A stretch of DNA of 64,000 bases from Canna indica (taxonomy: Eukaryota; Streptophyta; Magnoliopsida; Zingiberales; Cannaceae): assembly GCA_034359265.1 (NCBI GenBank), contig CP136891.1:58442001-58506000 (forward strand), read 5' to 3'. The notes under the pieces are model-generated. The model had not been told where the DNA came from. It ran no database searches and saw nothing but the letters and a program-made list of their open reading frames with translations. Shown piece by piece: positions 1 to 9,631 of this stretch. The position numbers and the translations under genes were made by a program. Within the stretch, counting starts at the first letter, position 1, and every line of letters starts with the position of its first letter.

Positions 1-637
1 GTGAATGTAACTTTTACAAATAGAAACAACAATTATTGCTGAAAGTCATACCCTATACCAACGTACAAGCTTTGTCGTTGATATAGAGAAAACACTAATG
101 CTAACGGATTACGCATCTATTAGCAAATCTGCTCACGAAATTTATGGGTCGATAGTGAAGCATTTTCTATACTAATGAATTTTATGGGTCATTAGTAAAG
201 TTGCTAACGAAGTTGCAACCGTTACTGAAGCATCTTCTATACTAACAAATGGGTCATTACTAATAGGCTTGACAAATTTTAGCCCGACCCGATAGCCCGA
301 TAAGGGTCAGCAAAATTCATCAATTAACCAAAAAAGTTGATTAACCGACCGAACCGAAATCGAAGTAACCAAATCGATTTGTCCAATTGATTTTTGTTTT
401 GGTTAGTAAATAGTCCATTGGTAAATGACATTTTTATTTTAGTGCGACCTCGGACTTACTTATATATCTTACGATCGAGGACTCGTCTTGGTCTCACCTT
501 AACAACGCTTTACAAGAAAAAGGATTAGAAGGCCCACACTAGTCCAAAAACCTAATTACCACCCTCTCCAAGGGCGGAATGGCTTCTTCCTCTTCCAGGG
601 TTAAAATGGTGATCGAATTTCGACTCCAAAATAATAG

Positions 638-958
638 AAACCTCTATGTGGCCGACACCTCGTCCAGAAAGAACTACCGGTCACTACACCTCGACCTCAC
701 CTTGAAGAACTACCTCTTGAAGTTCTTGTAGGAACTCCTGAACAAGCTGAAAAGCTTTCTCCCCGGGGTGCTACTAAAGGACACCCACAGACCCTTCTGC
801 CTCTCCTTAGCTTGGAAGAGAGAAAAGAACACATTAAGACCGAGCTTGACGCCAAGGAACTCTATCAAAATCTCAAAATAGCAAATAAACACCCATCTAT
901 TCGGATGAAGCTGCGTCAAGGCAATGTTTGCTTGAATCTTATTTTCAAATATAATTAA
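638..958 (+). other. Unexplained open frame without start codon
   Basis: A reading frame of 106 codons stays open between an in-frame TAG at 635 and a TAA at 956, in a region otherwise full of stops. The translation has ordinary protein composition (charged, with EERKEHIKTELDAKELYQ in its second half), unlike the low-complexity DNA around it. There is no ATG near its beginning. It could be a retrotransposon gag remnant or an exon of a lost gene. I do not recognise the family. Confidence 0.2.
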
Positions 959-1497
959 AATAATTTATATTTAATCATTTAAAAAAGTTATAGTTTATAT
1001 TAGATTATATTATATCATCAATTTTGAATTTGATGATAAATTTAAAAATTATATAACATGAGTTTTAAAAATAAAAAATAATCACATGAAAATATTTAAA
1101 AGAAAAATGAAAATAATTTTAAAAATAAAAATAATATGAAATTACAAAAAATAAAATAGAAAAATTCGTATGAGAATAAGTTAAAAATTGGAAAATAAAA
1201 AAATTATAAAACATAGAAATATAAAAATAATTTATATGAAAAAATAAAATAATAAAAAATATCATATAATAATAATAATAAAGAAAATATAAAAAATTAA
1301 AATTTCAAAAAATTGCTTTGTACGTTAAAAATTAAAAAGTAAAAATAAAATAAAAAATAAAATAAATGAAAAATAATATAATTTTTAAAATTAAAAATGA
1401 AGTTATATATATTATAATTTTTTTTTGGGATTTAGTTCAAAAAGTCAATTTAAAATTGCAGGTCTTTTGAGCTGCAAATTGTTTTACAACCCATACA

Positions 1498-2047
1498 TAG
1501 GGGTGTGTCCGTTCGATTCAAACCGAACCGAACTAAAATGAACTAAAAATTTTTGGGAATGAAAAATTAAATTGAAAATCGAATCGAATATGGGATGAAT
1601 CGAACATACTGTTTTCGGTTCGGTTCGATTCCCAAGCAGAATAAGCCAAAATAGTCTATTTTAACTATTTTACCATGTTTAAAGGAAACACACACACCTC
1701 TAAACCGAATCGGTCCACTTGAAACACACACAAGGTACACACCAACATAAAAAATAACACAAACATCAACTAACTAACAAGTAGCAACTAAAGTCTTCCA
1801 AACATAAAAACCAAGAACAATAAGTCATTTTTTAATAATAATCTTTTAATTTTATATTTCGGTTTTTGGTTCCCAAACTCTGGGAACCAAAGCCGAACCG
1901 ATTATTCTTATTCGTGTTCGGTTCGATTCAAAAATCGAACTTGCTAAGGTCTAAACCGAAGCGGACGAAAAATGTTGGTTCGATTTTTCAATTTGGTTCG
2001 GTGTCACCCAAATAGTAGAAAACCCTAGTGAATAAGCCGCACACCTA
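1498..2047. mobile_element. Possible hAT-like non-autonomous element
   Basis: The left end reads TAGGGGTGTGTCCGTTCG and is followed by TTCGGTT/AACCGAA-rich sequence. This style is typical of Ac/Ds-like elements that begin TAGGGGTG. A possible right end is the CACACCTA-type sequence near 2040-2047. The internal part is AT-rich with more GGTTCGGTTCGATT words and no coding capacity. No matching 8-bp target duplication is visible, so the right boundary is uncertain. Confidence 0.35.
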
Positions 2048-2444
2048 GAGTTAGAGTTAATATATTTGCAATCAACCAAACAACCTCATAATTAGGCCCA
2101 ACAATTTGTGTCGAGCTAAAATTATTGGGTTGGATTGGTTCGACCCGAAAAAAATTGTGCTCGGCTCAGCTCGTAAAAAATCGTGATCGGTTTGGCTCGA
2201 CCCGACCTGATAAATATTCGGGCCTGAAATCATCGGCACGACATGATACAAATAATAATGGGCCAGCACGGCCCAACCCATTTAGCCCGATAATACAAAA
2301 AAAAATAATCAGGTTGAATTGACTTATCGAGCCAATTCGAACCAATAGCCCAATAACTAACATGTTTTAAACCAATTAATATCCGATCTCAATGGTGTTT
2401 ATCGGCTATCGGGCTGGGCCAGCCCTGTCCAACACTACTAGAAA

Positions 2445-2690
2445 CTTGGTCTTCAGCAATGGCTATCAGCAACGACCGCTCAAGCTGTTGCTATTTGCAA
2501 CGGCATTCTTACGGCCGCTCGAGCCGTTGCAAATATGTTGTATCTGCAACGGCTTTCTAACGGACATGCGAGCCGTTGCAGATGATAACTTATTAGCAAC
2601 GGCTTGCTAACGGACAAGTGAGCCGTTGCTGATGATAACTTATCAGCAACGGCTTTCTAACGGGCGAGTGAGCCGTTGCTGATAAGTTTA
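2445..2690 (+). repeat. 5' subterminal AACGGC repeat array of A1
   Basis: Paired blocks of AGCAACGGCT and AGCCGTTGCT repeat about every 40-60 bp. Each pair is separated by words such as TTCTAACGGACATGCG, so each module can fold back on itself. In En/Spm the matching zone holds the short TNPA-binding motifs needed for transposition. By analogy this array is the likely binding platform of the family A TNPA-like protein. The same array occurs at the 5' ends of A2, A3 and A4. Confidence 0.85.
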
Positions 2691-2696
2691 TATAGG
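2687..2696 (+). promoter_or_regulatory. TATA box for the A1 TNPD transcript
   Basis: TTTATATAGG lies directly inside the 5' subterminal array and is followed about 30 bp later by the GC-rich leader. The same TATATA motif occurs at the same place in A2 (minus strand, near 19268), A3 (near 32027) and A4 (near 41883). A likely leader splice donor, CAG followed by GTATGTGCC, lies at about 2820-2823 and is also conserved in A2 and A4. Confidence 0.6.
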
Positions 2697-3154
2697 TCGC
2701 AGATCGCGCCCGCCCCCCTTCTTCCTCCCGCCGCCGCCGCCGCCGCTCCTCTCCTCGCCTCTCGCCGCCGCTGCCGCTGCTGCCGACGCCGACGACTCCT
2801 CCCGCTGCTGCCGACACTGTCAGGTATGTGCCCTCCGGCTGCCGTCTCTTCCCGTTGCGGCCGGTAGAAAATCCGACTGAAACCCTAAAAATAGGGTTTC
2901 GGCCGGCGGCGGTCGGCCGATGGCCGCCGCCGGACCTTGTACATTGGCCGGACAGTGTGTCCGGCCAGTGTACGCCGGCGCCGGAGTCCACCTGACTCCG
3001 GCGCCGGAATTTGTAGTTTAATAATATTTTATTATTGTTTTTTAATTGTTTTTTAATTGTTAATTAATTGTTAATTAATTATTTAGATTAATTATTTAGA
3101 TTAGTTATTTAGTTTGTTAGAATAATTTTTAGGGTTTAGATTAATTTCGGAATT

Positions 3155-3352
3155 ATCCACTTCGGACGCGCGCCGGAATCGGCCAATTCGGACTCACGCC
3201 GGAATCGTCCACTTCGGACGCGCGCCGGAATCGTCCAATTCGGACGCGCGCCAGAATCGTCCACTTCGGACGCGCGTCGGTATCGTCCACTTCGAACGCG
3301 CGCCGGAATCGTCCACTTCGGACGCGCGCCGGAATCGTCCAATATGGACTCG
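3155..3352. repeat. 26-bp GC-rich minisatellite in A1 leader
   Basis: About seven and a half head-to-tail copies of a 26-bp unit, ACTTCGGACGCGCGCCGGAA followed by TCGTCC, with few substitutions. Because 26 is not a multiple of three, the array reads open in several frames and produces false ORFs. It is CpG-dense in an otherwise AT-rich element. Matching arrays sit in the leaders of A2, A4 and, degenerate, A3. Confidence 0.9.
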
Positions 3353-3517
3353 AACGGTCTCGAAACATTTAGAAAATAATCATGCATCCGACGAGTTCAT
3401 ATGTTTCACGTACGCATCGACGAGTCGGATATGATTTAGCAAAACATTAGATCCGTTCGGGGATTGTATGTTCGTATAAAAGAAGTAGATGATCTTTTAT
3501 ACGATGTACAATTCTTG

Positions 3518-3772
3518 AATTGTCCCTGATTGGACAATTTGGGAATATAGTTATTTGTACTGCACTTGTGTTTTTATTTTAACTGTTATCTAATTATTCT
3601 AAATTTCGGCAACATCTCTCTTGTTCTCCGATACGCGCCCAGATGATATGCGTATTCGGAGAACTATAGGGAGATGCTGCCGAAATTTAGAATAATTAGT
3701 TAACAGTTAAAATAAAAACGTAAGTGCAGTTCAAATAACATAAATCCCGAATGGAATAGGACAATCTCACCT
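3518..3772. repeat. Large inverted repeat upstream of A1 TNPD
   Basis: The core arms run from about 3551 to 3738 around a short loop near 3638-3652. The left arm includes TTTCGGCAACATCTCTCTTG and TTCTCCGATACGC; the right arm includes GCGTATTCGGAGAAC and GAGATGCTGCCGAAATTTAG. Weaker complementarity extends to 3518 and 3772. The hairpin ends about 40 bp before the TNPD ATG at 3814 and probably lies in the leader or a leader intron. Equivalent structures occur in A2, A3 and, diverged, family B. Confidence 0.85.
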
Positions 3773-3813
3773 AAAGACATTAACCAAAGAAATTATCATT
3801 GATTGACAGAATC

Positions 3814-6800
3814 ATGTCGGCTGATCGAAGTTGGATGTACCGACGTCTTGATCGTGGAGCTTTAACGAATGAGTTTCGATTAGGCGTAACATACTTCCTA
3901 AATTTTGCCTATTCGAATCGGAATTTCGTTAGCATGGGTGATCAAATCCGATGTCTGTGCCGCATTTGTTCAAATGGACGATTTTTGGATCGGGAGACTG
4001 TCACTCTGCATCTATATAGCAAAGGATTTGCACGAAGATATTTTCTATGGACTTGTCACGGGGAGTCACGCGAAGTCGGGACGTCGAGCAATCCTGTCGT
4101 TCAGACATATGGTGAATCTTCCTCTGCTGGTGCTTCTTCATCCAGTCAATGTAATCCTTATAGAACTATGATACTTGATAGTCTTGGGGGTCAATTCCAC
4201 CTGAATGATAATGTTGATCGGCCAGTTCTTCAGACATCAGTCCCATCAGATACTACAGCGGTTGATATCACAGAAGTAGGGGCTGCGGTAGAGATTGAAT
4301 TACCGAATAAAGAAGCCACAGAATTTTACGAGATGTTGAAAGCTGCCGATGAACCTTTGTATGAGAATTGTCCTAAATACACTAGGTTTTCAGCAATGAC
4401 ACGGCTCTTAAACATCAAGGCCGATTGTAATATCAGCGGAGTTGCGTATGATCGGATTGCTGGATTGATTAATGGAATGTTGCCTACTGATAACAAGTTT
4501 GAGCCTACTTTTTATAAGACTAAAAAGCTAATGAGAAAATTGGGGCTTGGGTACGAAAAAATACACGCGTGCCAAAATAACTGCATTTTATATTATAAAG
4601 AAAATGTGCAGTTGGATAAATGCCCTGTATGTCAACACCCTCGTTACAAGGAGAAGAAATCGGTTCGAAAGAAAAATATCCCGTTTAAGGTGCTTCGGTA
4701 TTTTCCACTAACACCGAGGCTTCAAAGATTATTCATGTCGGAAAAGACAGCCCCCTACATGAGTTGGCATGCAAGAAGTCATGATGATACAGTAATGACT
4801 CATCCATCTGACAGTGAAGCATGGAAACATTTGGATACATGTTATCCTTCATTTGCTAGGGATACTAGAAATATCAGATTGGGATTGTGCACAGATGGTT
4901 TTAATCCGTTTGGACATTCTGCAACTCCTTATTCAGTTTGGCCAGTGCTGCTGACAGTTTATAATTTGCCACCGTCAATGTGCATGAAAGATGAATTTAT
5001 TTATCTTTCGATGATTATTCCGGGTCCTAAGGGTCCGCGAAAAGAAATTGACATATTTCTCAGACCCTTGATAGATGAATTGAAAACATTGTGGACTGAG
5101 GGAGCTGTCACTTATGATTGTCATCGGAAGCAAAACTTCAATTTAAAGGCCGCGATCTTGTGGACAATCAATGATTTCCCCGCGTACGGCATATTGTCGG
5201 GTTGGAGCACTCACGGCCGACTCTCTTGTCCGTATTGTATGGAACACTCTAAATCAATCAGTCTTCAGAACGGACGAAAAATCTCATTCTTTGATTGTCA
5301 TCGTCGATTCCTACCGGTTAATCATTAGTATCGAAGGAATCGTAATAAATTTACTAAGGGCAGAGTCGAAAGAGATGGGCCACCACCGATGTTGTCTGGT
5401 GAACAAATGTTAGCACGTGTTTGAGCACTTCCAGATATAGTATTTGGTCGCAATGAAAGAGTGTCAGGTTTTGGCCAAACACACAACTGGGTGAAAAAAA
5501 GTATCTTTTGGGAATTGCCCTATTGGAGTTCATTATTGATTCGACATAATTTAGATGTCATGCACATTGAAAAAAATGTGTTTGATAATATTTTCAACAC
5601 TTTGATGGATATTTCTAGAAAAACTAAAGATAATGTCAAAGCCCGACATGATCTGAAAATACTTTGTAAAAGACCAGAGTTGGAGTTACAAGAGGTCAAC
5701 GGACGATATCTGAAACCGAAGGCCCTATATGTGTTAAATAAACAACAGATCAAAGATGTTTGTCCATGGGTAAAAGAACTCAGATTACCCGATGGATATG
5801 CTTCAAACTTATCTCGACGTGTGAACGTCGATGATTGCAAAATATCAGGGATGAAGAGCCATGATTGTCATGTATTCATGCAGAGATTACTTCCGATCGC
5901 ATTTCGAGATCTTCTACCTGATAATATTTGGGGTCCGTTGACTGAATTAAGTATGTTTTTTAGAAGCATCTGTGCAAATGTCCTTCGAGTCGAAGATATG
6001 TCTACACTTGAAAATAATATTGTTGAAATCATATGCAAGCTGGAGCAGTTTTTCCCTCCTGCATTTTTTGACTCGATGGAGCATCTACCGATACACTTGG
6101 CATACGAGGCACGAGTTGGTGGCCCCGTTCAATATCGTTGGATGTACTTATTTGAAAGATACATGAATCGTCTGAAGAAAAAAGTAAAGAACACCGCAGC
6201 TGTTGAAGGATCAATATCTGAATCGTATATCATCCAAGAAATTTCAACATTCTGCTCATTTTACTTTGAATCGACAGTACAGACAAGATTTGATCGTCTT
6301 CCACGTAACGACGACGGGGGTGTTCGACATTCAGATGGACGTTTAAATATATTTTGTCACTCTGGTCGTGCTTTTGGTTCTCGTCCATCTCGACACTTAA
6401 GCGATGAAGAGTATCATTTGGCACACTTGTATGTATTACTCAATTGTCCAGAGATTGAACAATTCATTGAAATATTTGACATTGAGATGGTGCAAAAATA
6501 CTCTATTCACAACGATCAAGAATTGGAGAAATTACGGAATCGTGATTTCCCTACTTGGATTCAGACTTACAGCAAAGATCACAGAGCTGAAATAGATGAA
6601 AGAATATTTGAGTTTGTTAGTGGACCGTCGCGACTTGTGTCGTGCTATAGCGGATATTTTGTTAACGGGTATAAATTTCACACGGTTGAATATTCATTTA
6701 CAAAGAAGACGATGAATGCTGGGGTCTGCGTGAAAGGGACAACCTATGTTGAATGTGATATGGATTTTTATGGACTGGTGGAAGAAGTGATAGAGTTGCA

Positions 6801-7284
6801 CTACTTCAGCTTGAAATCAGTGATCCTATTTAGATGTCATTGGTTCGATACAACAGAAAGGGGCATGAAAGTTCATCCAAAATACAAACTTGTTGAGGTT
6901 AATTACAAATCGAAATTGGCAGCAAATGAGCCTTTTATATTGGCATCACAAGCCGAACAAGTATATTACGCGAAGTATCCGGCTCGAAATAAAGATAGAG
7001 CAGATTGGCGTGTAGTCTGTAAGACAAAAGGTAGAGGAAAAATTGATCTGATAGTAGGAGAAAATGATCCTCCTGGTTTCTATCAAGAAGATGATCTTCG
7101 TGTTGTGGATCGTATTATTCCAATACTCGAGGATGCAGACACAACGTCAATTCAATTAGAAGTTGAATATGCTGATGATGACGATCATGAAATTGAGGAA
7201 GCTGGAGATGAAGAAGATGAAGAAGAGGAAGAAGGGGAAGAAGAAGAAGAATTCGAAGACTATTATTCAGATGATGAGGAATAA
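3814..7284 (+). pseudogene. TNPD/TNP2-like CACTA transposase, A1 copy
   Basis: Encodes the large CACTA transposase expected to cut the element ends. One frame runs 1,156 codons from ATG 3814 to TAA 7282, interrupted only by TAG at codon 505 (5326) and TGA at codon 537 (5422). Domains in order: transposase-associated zinc-finger-like N-terminus (residues 2-80, DRSWMY and C-x-C clusters), Transposase_21 core (about 190-620) with TDGFNPFG around D361 and HNLDVMHIEKN around D581-E586, DUF4218 (about 715-830), DUF4216 (about 985-1060) and an acidic Glu/Asp tail. Cysteine pairs CPVC and CPYC are kept. A TTG lies upstream at 3799, but the ATG matches the family start. It is a pseudogene unless the stops are read through. 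Confidence 0.9.
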
Positions 7285-7361
7285 TTGTAAAGTATATATA
7301 TTTTATTAAATATATCTCTACTATTTATACAATAATCTGATTATATGTCTGTTCGACAGAT

Positions 7362-8402
7362 ATGTCTGGTCGTGGTTATCGACGCAGGAGAGCTTCGGAG
7401 TCTTCGATCGGTGAGACTCCAGCACTTACTCATGCTGCTGATCCTCCTGTTGCTGATCCTCATGAGGATGATACTGCCGAGGCTAGTACATCCAGACGCA
7501 GGCGGCCACGCGGGCCGAACAGGTGGCAGCCTCCACCAGCCACAGAGTCACGTAGATTGATTAGCGTGATTGGGGAGCGGTAATATATCATGAATTATGA
7601 ATCATTACAAATTCATTATATCATATTTTATGGCGCAGGTTTGAGCAAGTTCGATCATTACAAATATAATATTAAAAAATATTTTTGTTGTGCAGGTTCG
7701 AGCAAGAAGAAGTGCCGAGGAGCATTTCTTCTACTATTCGACGATACATGCACGGGGCATGGCCTACGTGGTCTCACGTGCCTAGCGAGCACGTCGACAT
7801 GTTATGGCGCGAGTTTGAGGCACGTATTATTTTTTTTTTTACATGCATGATGATATATTAATATTGGTACTGATATTATTATTTTGCAGGCTCGCTACAC
7901 ATGGGCCGAGGACCAGAGGCCCTTCATTTACGCTGCCTGGGAGGCTATTTCCCGAGCAAGGTACAACGGGCAGCTGGGGCAGGCTCGGTCCCAAGCGATG
8001 GCCCGAGCTGGGACCACTAACATCGCGAAGACTCGGGGATACGGCCCCGGTTGGATTACTCCGGATATATGGGACCAGCTCGTGGAGATATGGTCGACGG
8101 ATCGATGGCAGGAGGTTTCTCGGAATGCGGCTAAAAATCGCATGTCGGGGGGAGCAGTGCGTCCACCGGCGGCTCTGTTGCATTTGCAGTGCACGCGAAC
8201 CGTATGGTAAGTATATCTTTTAATTATATATTTTATTTGTTACTATATGTACTAATTAATGTATTTATTTTGTAAATGTAGACGACGGTGTCGGATGACG
8301 GGACTGTCCAGCGACCCTCCCCGATGGCGGTGTTTGAGCGGACTCACCGTCGAGCACATGGGACGGGGGAGTACATCGACAACCGCGCTGCACACATTGT
8401 GG
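7362..8402 (+). pseudogene. TNPA-like (Ptta/En/Spm, Transposase_24) gene, 3' truncated, A1
   Basis: The second gene of the element, 78 bp after TNPD. Likely exon 1 is 7362-7579 (starts MSGRGYRRRRASES, Arg/Pro-rich). Exon 2 begins at 7696 (FEQEEVPRSISSTIRRYMHG), and exon 3 is 7890-8206 (ARYTWAEDQRPFIYAAWE through MARAGTTNIAKTRGYGP and IWDQLVEIW). A fourth coding block is 8282-8400 (SDDGTVQRPSPMAVFERTHR). This matches the plant transposase Ptta/En/Spm family, the DNA-binding partner protein. The final exon, present in A2 at 13187-13612, is deleted here around 8505. The exon 3 to exon 4 frame does not join cleanly, and the intron after exon 2 appears to use a GC donor. Confidence 0.7.
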
Positions 8403-8683
8403 TAATTATATATTTGTTTAAATTATTCATTATATATTTATAATTTAAGTTTTATGATAAATATTAAACAAAAAATCAAACTCGAGTAGGAGACGTACAG
8501 CCAGACGGTGGTGCAGATATATCTTGGTGTGTACCTTGGTGTGTTTGTGATGTGTGAATGAATGTGTGTATGAGGGTATGGGTGTGTGAGTTATGTATCA
8601 GATAATTTATCAATGTATCAATGTATCAATAGAAATTTAAAATTTTCAATTTGTCTGTTCCCAGGTATACGTCATCAGCAACG

Positions 8684-9058
8684 GCTTTCCCACGGCCGTC
8701 CGTGGGAAAGCCGTTGCTAAAAGTGTATCGAAAGCCGTTGCTGATGACCTACAGCAACGGCTTAGCGACGGGGTTTTACTAACGGCGTTGCTACGGACTC
8801 AGCGGCCGTTGCTATTAATGTTATCAGCAACGGCTCCGGGTCTGTGGCAAAACCGTTGCTGATAATGTTTTTAGCGACGGCCCCGAGCGGCCGTTGCTGA
8901 TAATGTTTTGAGCGACGGCCCGAGCGGCCGTTGCTGATCCGTTGCTAAGTCATCAGCAACGTGACTTTCTGTCACGGCTCTATTGCAACGGCGCGGCCGT
9001 TGCTGATTCTTTTCAGCAACGGCTCAGCAACGGCATCAGCCGTTGCTGATGACCATTT
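8684..9058 (+). repeat. 3' subterminal AACGGC array of A1
   Basis: Repeated CAGCAACGGC and GCCGTTGCTGAT words fill the 3' end. They include a near-perfect palindrome at about 8684-8725, in which AGCAACGGCTTTCCCACGG faces its complement. The array ends 11 bp before the terminal CTAGTAGTG. Equivalent arrays lie at the 3' ends of A2 (12580-12905), A3 (27436-27745) and A4 (42705-43045). Confidence 0.85.
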
Positions 9059-9072
9059 TTCTAGTAGTGCAA

Positions 9073-9631
9073 TAACACTTGTTCGACCTGAAACGTTAAG
9101 GGTCGGGCCTTATCAGGCTGGCCTGATAGCGGCCTGAGCACAATAATACTCAACCCACACTCAATTTTATTGAGTGGGGCCATGGAATAGCCTAAAATGG
9201 CCAAGTCTACCTATAATACTTTTGGAGATAATAATATTCATATATTCGAAAAGAAAAAATAGACTACTTAGTTTTGAGTCAAAATCTGAACCAGAAAATA
9301 AAATAGAAGAAAAATGGGAAAAAGGCGTGCAAAGACATAGAATAAGCAGAATGTGTTTTGTCTGTAGGTCATAAAGCAAAGAGACATAAAGATCAAAGGA
9401 ACAGTGTAACACCAGAATTTGCTTTGAGATGCGTGCAAGGGCAGGCAATTGCCCGGTACTTCCGGCACCCCGGTGGGCCCTCCTCTGACAGCTAGATATT
9501 AATCCTCCAACCTGTCCTCCATTATATTCTCATTTTTATTTTTACCCCCCACTCCTCTCCTCTTTCCTCCTTCGTCTTCTTCTTATGCAAGAGCAAGAGT
9601 CCTTAACAAGCATCACCCTCACTCTCTCTCC
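9073..9631 (+). promoter_or_regulatory. Upstream region and leader of the EXORDIUM-like gene
   Basis: Between the end of A1 and the EXORDIUM-like ATG lie 560 bp. The first 110 bp continue the GGCCTGATAGCGGCC-rich repeat debris seen before A1. A pyrimidine-rich tract (about 9545-9630, CTCCTCTCC and CTCTCTCTCC words) directly precedes the ATG and looks like a plant 5' leader. A weak TATA-like ATTATATTCT lies near 9520. The CACTA insertion is therefore within about 0.5 kb of the promoter. Confidence 0.4.

Larger units (their letters stand above)
1..2432. other. AT-rich intergenic DNA with hAT-like repeat debris
   Basis: No host gene is recognisable here. Two zones (about 255-440 and 2090-2432) are rich in GCCCGACCCG and GGGCTGGGCC words. 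Positions 258-310 and 2392-2430 form a long imperfect inverted relationship, as expected of the ends of Ac/Ds-like (hAT) elements. Positions 960-1430 are extremely AT-rich with short A/T runs and no coding signal. CACTA element A1 interrupts the right-hand debris, which seems to continue at 9070. The hAT assignment rests on sequence style only; no convincing 8-bp duplication was found. Confidence 0.45.
2433..9069 (+). mobile_element. CACTA (En/Spm) element A1, family A, with both genes
   Basis: The element starts CACTACTAGAAAC and ends TTTCTAGTAGTG (inverted, CACTACTAGAAAAATGGG). It is flanked by the 3-bp duplication CAA (2430-2432 and 9070-9072), the CACTA hallmark. Order on the plus strand: AACGGC-rich 5' subterminal array, TATA box, GC-rich leader, 26-bp minisatellite, large inverted repeat, TNPD-like gene, TNPA-like gene, 3' subterminal array. 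Compared with A2 it has lost about 0.6 kb containing the last TNPA exon. Two in-frame stops break TNPD, so the copy should not be autonomous. Short intact ends suggest it is relatively young. Confidence 0.95.

Noticed and set aside
2880..2900. CCCTAAAAATAGGGTTTC as interstitial telomere repeat
   Set aside because: Only a single short inverted word, not a (TTTAGGG)n array.
2593..2991. 132-codon minus-strand ORF in the A1 leader
   Set aside because: Lies over the GC-rich leader and subterminal repeats, with Arg/Gly-rich low complexity; similar false frames occur in A2 and A4.
3136..3387. ORFs reading repeated ARPKWTIPARVRSGRFRR
   Set aside because: They are translations of the 26-bp minisatellite; a unit not divisible by three leaves several frames open at once.
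5520..5840. 106-codon minus-strand ORF over A1 TNPD
   Set aside because: Shadow frame of the transposase; the identical shadow appears over A2 at 16090-16410.
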